Below, in pieces: positions 36,883 to 44,391 of a stretch of 64,000 nucleotides of DNA. The notes below the pieces were generated by a model. It was not told where the DNA came from. It saw nothing but the letters and a program-made list of their open reading frames with translations, and ran no database searches. Within the stretch, counting starts at the first letter, position 1; every line of letters begins with the position of its first letter. The DNA is from Flavobacterium psychrophilum (GTDB lineage Bacteria; Bacteroidota; Bacteroidia; Flavobacteriales; Flavobacteriaceae), in the NCBI GenBank assembly GCA_945860385.1, contig CAMAQD010000005.1, positions 83,682 through 147,681 of the forward strand, written 5' to 3'. Position numbers and translations under genes: made by a program.

Positions 36883-36904
36883 CACTCTCAATTATTGGAT
36901 GAAA

Positions 36905-37924
36905 ATGATAGACAAGATAAAAGAATATATTGGCGAAGCACAGGCTTTTTCAACACAAAACTCAGCAGAACTAGAAGCATTTAGAATCAAATTTCTGGGA
37001 AGTAAAGGACTTTTAAAAGATTTTTTCGCCGAATTCAAAAACGTGCCAAATGATCAAAAAAAGGAATTTGGGCAAGTAATCAATTTACTAAAATCCTCAG
37101 CCGAAGAAAAAGTAAAATCCATTCAGGAATCTTTAGAAAGTAAAGAAGAAAGCAAAGGATTTTATGGCGATTTGACTCGTTCTCCAGAACCGGTAATTAT
37201 TGGTTCACGTCATCCGATATCATTGGTAAAAAACCAAATTATTGACATCTTTTCGAACGTTGGATTCAATGTTTCCGAAGGTCCGGAAATTGAGGATGAT
37301 TGGCATAATTTTACTGCATTAAATTTGCCAGAATATCATCCGGCACGTGATATGCAGGACACATTTTTCATCCAAACCAATCCCGATATTTTGTTGCGCA
37401 CGCACACTTCATCCGTGCAAGTGCGGTATATGGAAAATAACAAACCGCCGATTCGTACCATTTCTCCGGGAAGAGTTTTCCGTAATGAAGCCGTTTCGTC
37501 ACGTTCGCACTGTATTTTCCACCAAGTCGAAGGATTGTACATTGACAAAAACGTTTCCTTTGCTGATTTGAAGCAAACCCTACTATATTTCACTAAAGAG
37601 ATGTTCGGAAAATCAAAAATCCGTCTTCGTCCATCGTATTTTCCATTCACTGAACCAAGTGCCGAAATAGATATTTATTGGGGTTTAAAAACTGAAACTG
37701 ATTACCGAATCACCAAAGGAACAGGTTGGTTAGAAATAGGTGGTTGCGGAATGGTCGATCCCAATGTTTTGAAAAATTGCAATATCAATCCAGAAGAATA
37801 CACCGGTTTTGCCTTTGGAATGGGAATCGAAAGAATTGCGATGTTGTTATACCAAATTGGCGATATCCGAATGTTTTACGAAAATGACATTCGCTTCTTA
37901 GAACAATTCAAAGCGAGTATATAA
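36905..37924 (+). CDS. pheS: phenylalanine--tRNA ligase alpha subunit
   Basis: PheS is the catalytic subunit of the alpha2beta2 enzyme charging tRNA-Phe. Class II motifs are present: motif 1 region HPISLVKNQIIDIFSNVGF, motif 2 RTHTSSVQVRYM with SPGRVFRNEAVSSRSHCIFHQVEG, and motif 3 GFAFGMGIERIAMLLYQIGDIR. The N-terminal coiled-coil is seen (RIKFLGSKGLLKDFFAEFKNVP). ATGs occur at 36899 and 36905; MIDKIKEY fits the family better. pheT is not adjacent, so the two subunits are encoded separately here. Confidence 0.96.
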   Translation: MIDKIKEYIGEAQAFSTQNSAELEAFRIKFLGSKGLLKDFFAEFKNVPNDQKKEFGQVINLLKSSAEEKVKSIQESLESKEESKGFYGDLTRSPEPVIIGSRHPISLVKNQIIDIFSNVGFNVSEGPEIEDDWHNFTALNLPEYHPARDMQDTFFIQTNPDILLRTHTSSVQVRYMENNKPPIRTISPGRVFRNEAVSSRSHCIFHQVEGLYIDKNVSFADLKQTLLYFTKEMFGKSKIRLRPSYFPFTEPSAEIDIYWGLKTETDYRITKGTGWLEIGGCGMVDPNVLKNCNINPEEYTGFAFGMGIERIAMLLYQIGDIRMFYENDIRFLEQFKASI

Positions 37925-37941
37925 TTTTACCAAAATAACAC

Positions 37942-37974
37942 AAACCTCAAAGTGTTTTAAACCTTTGAGGTTTT
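37942..37974 (+). terminator. terminator of pheS
   Basis: AAACCTCAAAG (37942-37952) pairs exactly with CTTTGAGGTTT (37963-37973) and is followed by a short T-rich tail ten bases before the next ATG. Confidence 0.8.
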
Positions 37975-37983
37975 GCTTTAAAT

Positions 37984-38391
37984 ATGAAAAAAGACATAAT
38001 CATCCCCGAAGTAGAAAATGTTTTCCTCGCCGCAGTCCAGGAATGGAGCGACGACTTTATGGAAAAAGTTTGGTACATCTACTTAGTAAACGATAGTGAT
38101 TTCAAATTGGATAGCGTAATGGTTGTCTCCAAAGCTTTTGGAACTATTGACGGTGAAATGAAAAAAACATCACTTTTGCGTCACGCATTTATAGAAGTTC
38201 CAGCAGTTACTTTCGTGAAAGTCGAAATGTTGGAAAAAAGTGTTTTGCTACTCAACAACGAGTTTATGGTTACTTTCTTTATTGGTAACACATTATACGA
38301 CAGAAAATACATTTTTAAAGCCAACTCTATCACTCCAGATTATGTAGAGGAAGTGCCACTTTTATTTATTGATGGAGTTATAGTGAGGTAA
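37984..38391 (+). CDS. conserved hypothetical protein
   Basis: A 135-residue soluble protein starting MKKDIIIPEVENVFLAAVQE. It has an alternating strand pattern (WYIYLVNDSDFKLDSVMVVSKAFG; FIEVPAVTFVKVEMLEKSVLLLNNEFMVTFFIGNTLYDRKYIFK) suggesting a beta-sandwich, and ends in VPLLFIDGVIVR. It is recognisable as a Bacteroidota-specific protein, function unknown. It follows pheS after a terminator, so its expression may depend on read-through or its own promoter. Its last 30 bases overlap the convergent small membrane gene. Confidence 0.7.
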   Translation: MKKDIIIPEVENVFLAAVQEWSDDFMEKVWYIYLVNDSDFKLDSVMVVSKAFGTIDGEMKKTSLLRHAFIEVPAVTFVKVEMLEKSVLLLNNEFMVTFFIGNTLYDRKYIFKANSITPDYVEEVPLLFIDGVIVR

Positions 38392-38610
38392 ATCAAGATC
38401 ACTTTCACTTTTAATTTTTTTCTTCCAACTAAAATAACCCACTATAAATATACCAGTTGTCACAAAAAAGAAAATTCTCAAGAAATTTTTTCTGGACAAA
38501 AAAGCATCTTCAAAAGACATTTCAATCGTGTCTAAAACAGCCATAAGAAGTGAAATCATAAATCCCCAAATCAACCCTTTTTTAAGTTGAAATTTCCATC
38601 TTTCGCTCAT
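38362..38610 (-). CDS. small membrane protein, copy A (paralogue of 38791-39027)
   Basis: An 82-residue protein, MSERWKFQLKKGLIWGF at the start, with two membrane segments (about 12-27 and 45-62, ending GYFSWKKK) and a polar tail. The first 27 bases are identical to copy B at 38791-39027; after that the DNA diverges strongly although layout is kept (GL..G..., IVGYFSWK versus VIGYFMWK). It follows a gpsA 3'-end remnant with one base between stop and start, the same spacing copy B has to intact gpsA. Function unknown. Confidence 0.7.
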   Translation of the reverse strand: MSERWKFQLKKGLIWGFMISLLMAVLDTIEMSFEDAFLSRKNFLRIFFFVTTGIFIVGYFSWKKKIKSESDLDLPHYNSINK

Positions 38611-38611
38611 A

Positions 38612-38773
38612 TCAATCCAATTTTTCTGTTAATTTTTTAAATACAGATTTTGCTGATTTCCCTTCATATAAAATGCTGTAAACCGCATCTATAATTGGAG
38701 TTTCTGCACCATAATCCAAGTTGAGGTTGTAGGCGCTTTTAGTAGCATAATAGCCTTCAGCAACCAAACTCAT
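38612..38773 (-). pseudogene. duplicated 3' end of gpsA (53 codons)
   Basis: Reading from an ATG at 38773, this encodes MSLVAEGYYATKSAYNLNLD ... FKKLTEKLD, identical to the last 53 residues of intact gpsA except Leu for Met at position 3. Over 162 bases I count about 12 differences (roughly 93 percent identity), nearly all silent. Similarity stops at the ATG on one side and 27 bases into the downstream small gene on the other. The fragment lacks all of the NAD-binding domain, so it cannot be an active enzyme. Confidence 0.9.
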
Positions 38774-38790
38774 TTGATTTTTTAATTATG

Positions 38791-39027
38791 CTATTTATCC
38801 TTTTCAAATATTGTTTTCCAAGAATTATTTTTTTCATCTTGACCTTTCCACATAAAATATCCAATAACAAAAACTCCAACTAAAATATTTGTTAGTATTC
38901 TAATATAAAATTTTGTCGAGCTAAATTGATCTTCCAACGACTTCTCATCCATTAAAGACATCATAAATGTGAAAACAAGTCCAAATATTAATCCAGATCT
39001 AAGTTGAAATTTCCATCTTTCGCTCAT
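38791..39027 (-). CDS. small membrane protein, copy B, coupled to gpsA
   Basis: A 78-residue protein (MSERWKFQLRSGLIFGLVFTFMMSLMD) with two membrane segments and a charged tail (WKGQDEKNNSWKTIFEKDK). It starts one base after the gpsA stop, so it is translated from the gpsA message. It is a diverged relative of copy A at 38362-38610. No family is recognised. Its linkage to gpsA (phospholipid precursor synthesis) hints at a membrane role, but only by position. Confidence 0.7.
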   Translation of the reverse strand: MSERWKFQLRSGLIFGLVFTFMMSLMDEKSLEDQFSSTKFYIRILTNILVGVFVIGYFMWKGQDEKNNSWKTIFEKDK

Positions 39028-39028
39028 A

Positions 39029-40024
39029 TCAATCCAATTTTTCTGTTAATTTTTTAAACACAGATTTTGCTGATTTTCCTTCATATAGGATGCTATAAAC
39101 CGCATCTATAATTGGGGTTTCAGCACCATAATCCAAGTTGAGGTTGTAGGCACTCTTAGTGGCATAATAGCCTTCGGCAACCATACTCATTTCCATCATT
39201 GCAGATTTTACAGTATAACCTTTTCCAATCATATTCCCGAACATTCTGTTTCTTGAAAAAATAGAATAACCCGTTACCAATAAATCGCCCAAATAAGCCG
39301 AATCATTAATGTTGCGTTTCATTTTATGGACTTTCTTAATGAATTTTTTCATCTCTCGAATACCATTACTCATCAAAACTGATTGAAAGTTATCACCATA
39401 ACCCAATCCGTGAGCCATTCCTGCTGCAATAGCATAAATATTCTTGAGCATTGCTGCATATTCGGTTCCAATAATATCATCAGAGATTTTGGTTTTGATA
39501 TAATTTCCAGATAAATTTTTGGCCACGATTTTAGCTTTTTTAGCATCGCCACAAGCAATGGTAAGATAGGACAAACGTTCCAAAGCTACTTCTTCGGCGT
39601 GACAAGGACCGGTAATTACACCAATATTTTCAAATGGAATATTGTAAGTTTTGTTGAAATGTTCGCCAACAATCAAGCTAGTTTCGGGAACGATTCCTTT
39701 GATGGCCGAGAAAATAACTTTGCCCTCCAAACTTGCGGTTAATTTTTCTAATTCGCCACTCAAAAAGGCTGAAGGAATTGCAAAAATGATATAATCAGCG
39801 TAAGTAACTGCTTCATTAATATCACTTGTAAGTTTTAATTTTTTTACGTCAAATTCTACAGAACTTAGGTAATTGGGATTGTGATGGTGTGTTTTGATAT
39901 GTTCAATGGCATCTTCATTTCGCATGTACCAAGTAATTTCCTGAAGGTTTACGCATAACATTTTAGCAATTGCAGTTGCCCAACTTCCGCCACCAATTAC
40001 GGAAAATTTTAAATTTTCGGCCAT
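39029..40024 (-). CDS. gpsA: glycerol-3-phosphate dehydrogenase [NAD(P)+]
   Basis: GpsA reduces dihydroxyacetone phosphate to sn-glycerol 3-phosphate for phospholipid synthesis. Features: NAD(P)-binding VIGGGSWATAIAKML at the N-terminus, FAIPSAFLSGEL, KGIVPETSLIVGEHF, GPCHAEEVALE, the catalytic lysine in AAMLKNIYAIAAGMAHGLGYGDN, and MSNGIREMKKF. I chose the ATG at 40024 (MAENLKFSVIGGG); an upstream TTG at 40045 lies inside the -7 box, so cannot be translated from that promoter. Its 3' end is partly duplicated downstream. Confidence 0.96.
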   Translation of the reverse strand: MAENLKFSVIGGGSWATAIAKMLCVNLQEITWYMRNEDAIEHIKTHHHNPNYLSSVEFDVKKLKLTSDINEAVTYADYIIFAIPSAFLSGELEKLTASLEGKVIFSAIKGIVPETSLIVGEHFNKTYNIPFENIGVITGPCHAEEVALERLSYLTIACGDAKKAKIVAKNLSGNYIKTKISDDIIGTEYAAMLKNIYAIAAGMAHGLGYGDNFQSVLMSNGIREMKKFIKKVHKMKRNINDSAYLGDLLVTGYSIFSRNRMFGNMIGKGYTVKSAMMEMSMVAEGYYATKSAYNLNLDYGAETPIIDAVYSILYEGKSAKSVFKKLTEKLD

Positions 40025-40042
40025 TTTTTTATTAGATTTAAT

Positions 40043-40071
40043 CAAAAGTACTTAAAAATTCATCAATAAAG
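40043..40071 (-). promoter_or_regulatory. promoter of gpsA
   Basis: The minus strand carries TACTTTTG (40043-40050), an exact TAnnTTTG, 18 bases before the ATG at 40024, with a TTTTGC about 21 bases upstream as a possible -33 element. Confidence 0.6.
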
Positions 40072-40159
40072 CAAAATCAAAGCATAGAAAATATCTTAAA
40101 AACAGTATTAATCAATTTTTTTTAATTTCACACAATATGTTTATTTTTTATACGTTATG

Positions 40160-40269
40160 TAATTTTAGAAATTGGTTATTTCTAAAATTATGAGGTTGAA
40201 TTAGTTAGTTTTGTTTTAGTAATTTTGAAAAGAGGCGCGCTTAAAGGTAGTTTAAGAACGCCTTTTTTG
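40160..40269 (+). other. two consecutive hairpins, the second terminator-like
   Basis: Hairpin 1 is a perfect 13-bp stem, TAATTTTAGAAAT (40160-40172) with ATTTCTAAAATTA (40178-40190), loop TGGTT. Hairpin 2 pairs AGGCG (40233-40237) and CTTAAA with TTTAAG and CGCCT (40259-40263), then TTTTTTG on the plus strand. Both flanking genes are on the minus strand, so hairpin 2 may end yqhD, or the pair may belong to an unannotated plus-strand RNA. Confidence 0.4.
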
Positions 40270-40273
40270 TTTT

Positions 40274-41437
40274 CTAATAGCTCATTTCAACTATTGATCT
40301 AACTTTTTCTAAGGTAATATTTTGTTTTTCACCGAATACTTTCCAACCTCTTTCTTCAAAACGGTTTACAATAAAATCAGCGGTTTTTGCGTAATCTTTG
40401 GTGCAATCAGATAATTTGGTTTGCATTCCCATTGTATGAAAGAAGTTAACTGTTTTGTTGATGGCTTCATTGGCAATTTCGTCATCAGTTCCAGTTAAAT
40501 TAAATATACGTTTTCCGTATTGTGCTAATTTTCCTTTTTTGGTTTCAAACATCACACGATATAAATTTGGTCCTATTATAGCCAAACTTCTGGCGTGATC
40601 AATTCCATACAAAGCAGTCAATTCGTGACCAATCTTGTGGGTTGTCCAATCAGAAGGAACTCCTTTTTGGATTAAACCATTTAAAGCCATCGTGCAACTC
40701 CACATAAAATTGGAAGCCAAAGCATAATCTGTTGGATTTTCAACCACTTCCGGACCAACTTGGATTAAGGTTTGTAAAATGCTTTCTGCAATTCGGTCTT
40801 GAAGATAGCCTTCGTGCGGATAAGTCAAATATTGTTCTAAAACATGTGTGTATGCATCAACAACACCATTTTGCAATTGTCTTTTTGGTAAAGAAGCAAT
40901 TACGGTTGGATCACAAATAGAAAATTTTGGAAACAAAGCAGATCCGCCGAAATCTAATTTTTCCTGAGTAGCATCAATCGTAACCACTGAACCGGAATTC
41001 ATCTCGCTTCCCGTTGCCGGCAAAGTCAAAACAGTACCGAATGGAACTACTTTAGAAACTTCTTTAAAAATAATTCTTTTTTGGAGAATATCTATCGGAT
41101 TTCCTTCGAAAAGTGATGCTGCTGACATAAATTTTACACCGTCAATGACGCTTCCTCCACCAACGGCAAGAAGGAAATCGATTTTCCGTTCCCCAATAAT
41201 TTCAACAGCTTTCATCAATGTTTCAAAACGCGGATTGGCTTCAATACCACCAAATTCGATTATTTCAAAACCCGATAATGCGGTAGTAACTTGTTCGTAA
41301 ATTCCATTTTTGAAAATGCTTCCGCCACCGTAAGCGAGCAATATTTTGGAACCAAAAGGAACCAAAGTGGATAATTTTTCTATTTGTCCTTTTCCAAAAA
41401 CCAATTGTGTGGGATTGTATAATTCGAAATTTAACAT
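40274..41437 (-). CDS. yqhD: YqhD-type NADPH-dependent aldehyde reductase (iron-containing ADH family)
   Basis: A 387-residue protein aligning by eye with E. coli YqhD along its length: LVFGKGQIEKL, LLAYGGGSIFKNG, FGGIEANPRFETLMKAVE, DFLLAVGGGSVIDGVKF, LTLPATGSEMNSGSVV, the metal-site stretch NGVVDAYTHVLEQY and IGHELTALYGIDHARSLAI. YqhD reduces short-chain and lipid-peroxidation-derived aldehydes with NADPH. It starts 3 bases after the DJ-1-like gene on the same strand, so both are one operon, plausibly for reactive-carbonyl detoxification. Confidence 0.94.
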   Translation of the reverse strand: MLNFELYNPTQLVFGKGQIEKLSTLVPFGSKILLAYGGGSIFKNGIYEQVTTALSGFEIIEFGGIEANPRFETLMKAVEIIGERKIDFLLAVGGGSVIDGVKFMSAASLFEGNPIDILQKRIIFKEVSKVVPFGTVLTLPATGSEMNSGSVVTIDATQEKLDFGGSALFPKFSICDPTVIASLPKRQLQNGVVDAYTHVLEQYLTYPHEGYLQDRIAESILQTLIQVGPEVVENPTDYALASNFMWSCTMALNGLIQKGVPSDWTTHKIGHELTALYGIDHARSLAIIGPNLYRVMFETKKGKLAQYGKRIFNLTGTDDEIANEAINKTVNFFHTMGMQTKLSDCTKDYAKTADFIVNRFEERGWKVFGEKQNITLEKVRSIVEMSY

Positions 41438-41440
41438 CGT

Positions 41441-42211
41441 TTATTTTTTAGCGTTTAATTGTTTTAATATTTTTTCGGCAACCAGTTTAGAAGAAGCAGG
41501 ATTTTGTCCGGTAATTAGCAAACCATCTTCCACGGCATAAGGCTGCCAATCTCCAACTTTACTGTAAGAAGCTCCGTTTTGTTGTAAAACATCTTCCAGC
41601 AAAAATGGAACAATTTTGGTCAAACCAACCGCTTCTTCTTCAGTATTGGAAAAGCCAGTTACTTTTTTTCCTTTAACCAAATATTCACCATTAATTTTCA
41701 CATTTTTAAGAGCTCCAGGTGCGTGACAAACAAAACCAACTGGTTTGTTGTTCGTATAAAACGCTGCAATCAAAGCTGCTGAATTTGTATCTTCGGCCAA
41801 ATCCCAAAGTGGTCCGTGACCTCCGGGATAAAAAACGGCATCGTAATCTGCCTGATTCACGTCGGATAATTTTTTGGTGTTTTTTAGTTTTTCAAGAAGT
41901 ACCGTGTCGTTGTCAAATCTTTTGGTATCTTCTGTCGCTGCCGATGGATCTTCACTTTTTGGATCAATTGGAGGCTGTCCACCAAGTGGAGTGACAATGT
42001 CGATTATAACTCCTTCATCTGCCAAAGCGTAATATGGCGCAGCCAATTCTTCTGTCCAAAATCCTGTTTTTTCTCCTGTGTTGCCCAATTTATCGTGACT
42101 AGTAACAACAAATAATACTTTTTTCATACTTTTTTTATTTTGTTTTTGCGCAGTTGCTGTTAGGCAATTCGCAGTTAATATAATAATTACAATCAATGCT
42201 ATTTTCTTCAT
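41441..42211 (-). CDS. exported DJ-1/PfpI (Hsp31-like) family protein
   Basis: A 256-residue type 1 glutamine-amidotransferase-fold protein. The nucleophile elbow is GFVCHAPGAL, the acidic residue lies in GFWTEELAAPYY, and YPGGHGPLWDLAED matches Hsp31/glyoxalase-III-like members. Unusually, it begins with a signal-peptide-like run (MKKIALIVIIILTANCLTATAQ); an internal Met at residue 29 would give a cytosolic form. The -7 box 18 bases upstream of 42211 supports the longer, exported start. Operon partner of yqhD. Protein deglycase or glyoxalase activity is inference. Confidence 0.88.
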   Translation of the reverse strand: MKKIALIVIIILTANCLTATAQKQNKKSMKKVLFVVTSHDKLGNTGEKTGFWTEELAAPYYALADEGVIIDIVTPLGGQPPIDPKSEDPSAATEDTKRFDNDTVLLEKLKNTKKLSDVNQADYDAVFYPGGHGPLWDLAEDTNSAALIAAFYTNNKPVGFVCHAPGALKNVKINGEYLVKGKKVTGFSNTEEEAVGLTKIVPFLLEDVLQQNGASYSKVGDWQPYAVEDGLLITGQNPASSKLVAEKILKQLNAKK

Positions 42212-42228
42212 AACGAATATTGTTTATG

Positions 42229-42236
42229 CAAAATTA
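42229..42236 (-). promoter_or_regulatory. -7 box of the DJ-1/yqhD operon
   Basis: On the minus strand TAATTTTG fits TAnnTTTG and lies 18 bases upstream of the first ATG. It favours the signal-peptide-bearing start. Confidence 0.5.
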
Positions 42237-42310
42237 GGTTGAATATATTGGTATCGAAGGTTATTTACCACAAGTTTGTGATAAGTAATTTTTCAAAAGC
42301 AGTTTGGAGG

Positions 42311-42424
42311 TTACTTCTTGTATAAATTATTTTGGTCTACACATTCCCAAACTTTTGCAGGTAAAAAGGAACGAATATTTTTCAGGTGTCTTTTATTTTT
42401 TGACTGGATATCGATGAAAGTTCA
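42311..42424 (-). other. possible gene remnant, about 37 codons
   Basis: A minus-strand frame, without a start codon, reads TFIDIQSKNKRHLKNIRSFL then PAKVWECVDQNNLYKK and a stop. The composition (Trp, Cys, Pro, His) is richer than random AT-rich frames nearby. It may be the degraded C-terminus of a lost gene. No family recognised; chance is possible. Confidence 0.2.
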
Positions 42425-42498
42425 TCTAAAGGGCTAATATTTTAAGTAATTTAGACTATTTTGGTTATAGTGAAAATTTAAAACTGGCAACTGAAAAT

Positions 42499-43062
42499 TT
42501 AAAATTTGTAAATTTCATTTGGATTCACGCAATAATCCAGTTTCACATCACTTTCAAAAACATCTTCGATTTTTTCTTCGGCTTCAAAAAAGGAAAGTCC
42601 AATTTTGATAGTTTCGGGTTTGCATTCCTTTAAGAATTTATCATAAAAACCTTTGCCATAACCTGCTCGATGACCTGTTTTGTCGAAGGCTAAAAGTGGC
42701 ACAAAAACCACATCAATTTTAGTGCTTGGAACTTCTATTCCATCAATGGGTTCTGGAATATTGTATTGGTTTTTCTTGATTTTGGTATTGTCGGTCAAAA
42801 GAAAATGGGTCATTTCTCGGGTTTCGAAATCACTTTTTGAAATGATGATTTCTTTGTCTTTGCCAGAAAGCAAGTGCAAAATATATTCTGTGTTGACTTC
42901 CTTATGTTCTGTAATGGAAAAGAAAATATGAAAATAATTTTTGTCCCAAATTGGAAGGGTCAGCACTTTATTGGCAATAGCCAAACTCATTTCCTCCAAA
43001 TCATTTTCGGAAAGTTCGTTCCGTAAGGCTTTGTATTTATGCCGTAACTCTTTTTTAAGCAT
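42499..43062 (-). CDS. 5-formyltetrahydrofolate cyclo-ligase
   Basis: A 187-residue enzyme that converts 5-formyl-THF to 5,10-methenyl-THF using ATP. Signatures: KKELRHKYKALRNELSENDLEEMSLAI at the N-terminus, FFSITEHKEVNTEYIL, FVPLLAFDKTGHRAGYGKGFYDKFL (substrate and ATP site) and IGLSFFEAEEKI. Length is normal. Its start overlaps the end of the upstream PLP decarboxylase by 8 bases, so the two are translationally coupled. Confidence 0.94.
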   Translation of the reverse strand: MLKKELRHKYKALRNELSENDLEEMSLAIANKVLTLPIWDKNYFHIFFSITEHKEVNTEYILHLLSGKDKEIIISKSDFETREMTHFLLTDNTKIKKNQYNIPEPIDGIEVPSTKIDVVFVPLLAFDKTGHRAGYGKGFYDKFLKECKPETIKIGLSFFEAEEKIEDVFESDVKLDYCVNPNEIYKF

Positions 43063-44293
43063 TGATAGTGGCTTTCAAGTCATTGATAAACGATGTTAAA
43101 TGTTGCACTTCTACGTGATCCATTAGTACAATTTTATACCATTTATTGCCTTGATGGTGTTGTTGAGGAATTAAATCAAATTTTTCAGCGATTTCCTCAG
43201 AAATATATTGCGAATGAATGGTTACAATATTCATAAAAGGCTCTCGGAAATAGGTGATGTTCAATTCGTCTAGTTCGTGACACAAAAACTGGGTTCGCAT
43301 CTGCAAAATACTCACTTTTTCGAACCAACCAAATGGCCCATAAGTAAATAAAATCATCCAAACCGCTATAGCATTCGCACCGGAACGGCTTCCGCAAAGT
43401 GTTAAATCCATTCCTTCGACATATTCGGCTTCTTTAGTCAAAACGTTTTCAATGAGTCCTTTTCTACAAACAAAAACACCTGTTCCATAAGGCGATTGCA
43501 ACATTTTATGGGCATCAATGGTGATGGAACTAATCTTTGGATTACTGAAATTAATAGTGGATTTCTGGTTGCTAAACGGATATACAAAACCGCCGTAAGC
43601 TCCGTCAATATGCAGTTTGTATTCGGCTTCATGTTTTTCTAAAATCGAAGTGTAATCATCAGGATTGTCAACAGAACCAAACATTGTTGTTCCCATATTG
43701 GCAACAGCGATAAAATATTTTTTTCCGTTTTCTTTGGCTTTAATAATTTCATTTTCTAAAGCCAGTTTGTCGATTTCTCTTTTTTCGAAAGAAACAGGAA
43801 TTTTCAACCAATCTAACATTAAAACATTGGCACCTTTTGCTATAGAATAGTGTGTGTCTTCAGAAGCTAAGATGGCGATTTCGTCTAGTTTAGCTGCTTT
43901 TTTATGCATAAAAAAATTGCGGTACATCCACAAAGCTTGAATGTTTGCTTCAGTTCCTCCGGGAGAAATATAGCCGTCAATCGAATCCGGCTCTGCTTTA
44001 AAAATATCTATTGCAATTACATTTAACACTTCGCGCTCAATTTCCTGAGTTCCCTTAAAAGCTTTTTCAGAAGTGCCCAAGGTGTGGCAACCAATGTGAT
44101 TTGGATTTGCTACATAAGTCTGCAATATTGGCGCATCTTTCAAAAATGGCGCATCGTCATAAAATACTTTCCCATCCAGTTTTGAAGCGGGATAACCTAA
44201 AGAAGCGTCCTTAGAAAAATTTACATTTTCATCTAGAGCGCTTTGAATTCTATTTTTTCGTTCTTCTTGCGAGAGTTTTTTCCAGTAAATCAT
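43055..44293 (-). CDS. group II pyridoxal-phosphate-dependent decarboxylase
   Basis: A 412-residue PLP enzyme. The Schiff-base lysine lies in SITIDAHKMLQSPYGTGVFVC, the cofactor-holding region in HIDGAYGGFVYPF, and YISPGGTEANIQALWMYRNFF at the N-terminal part resembles bacterial histidine/glutamate/tyrosine decarboxylases. ASEDTHYSIAKGANVL carries the histidine that stacks on PLP. The product amine cannot be assigned. It overlaps the folate cyclo-ligase gene and is divergent from uvrC. Confidence 0.85.
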   Translation of the reverse strand: MIYWKKLSQEERKNRIQSALDENVNFSKDASLGYPASKLDGKVFYDDAPFLKDAPILQTYVANPNHIGCHTLGTSEKAFKGTQEIEREVLNVIAIDIFKAEPDSIDGYISPGGTEANIQALWMYRNFFMHKKAAKLDEIAILASEDTHYSIAKGANVLMLDWLKIPVSFEKREIDKLALENEIIKAKENGKKYFIAVANMGTTMFGSVDNPDDYTSILEKHEAEYKLHIDGAYGGFVYPFSNQKSTINFSNPKISSITIDAHKMLQSPYGTGVFVCRKGLIENVLTKEAEYVEGMDLTLCGSRSGANAIAVWMILFTYGPFGWFEKVSILQMRTQFLCHELDELNITYFREPFMNIVTIHSQYISEEIAEKFDLIPQQHHQGNKWYKIVLMDHVEVQHLTSFINDLKATINA

Positions 44294-44391
44294 TATTATA
44301 CTTTTTTAGACAAATATAAATCTAATAATCTTTATGGATGTTATAATTTTCTGAATTTGGAACTTGATGTTTTTCAGGCTAACTTTGTTTT

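Noticed and set aside
38612-38773. Treating the gpsA remnant as a real 53-residue protein because it has an ATG and stop
   Set aside because: It encodes only the C-terminal helices of GpsA with no cofactor domain; the ATG is an internal Met codon of the original gene.
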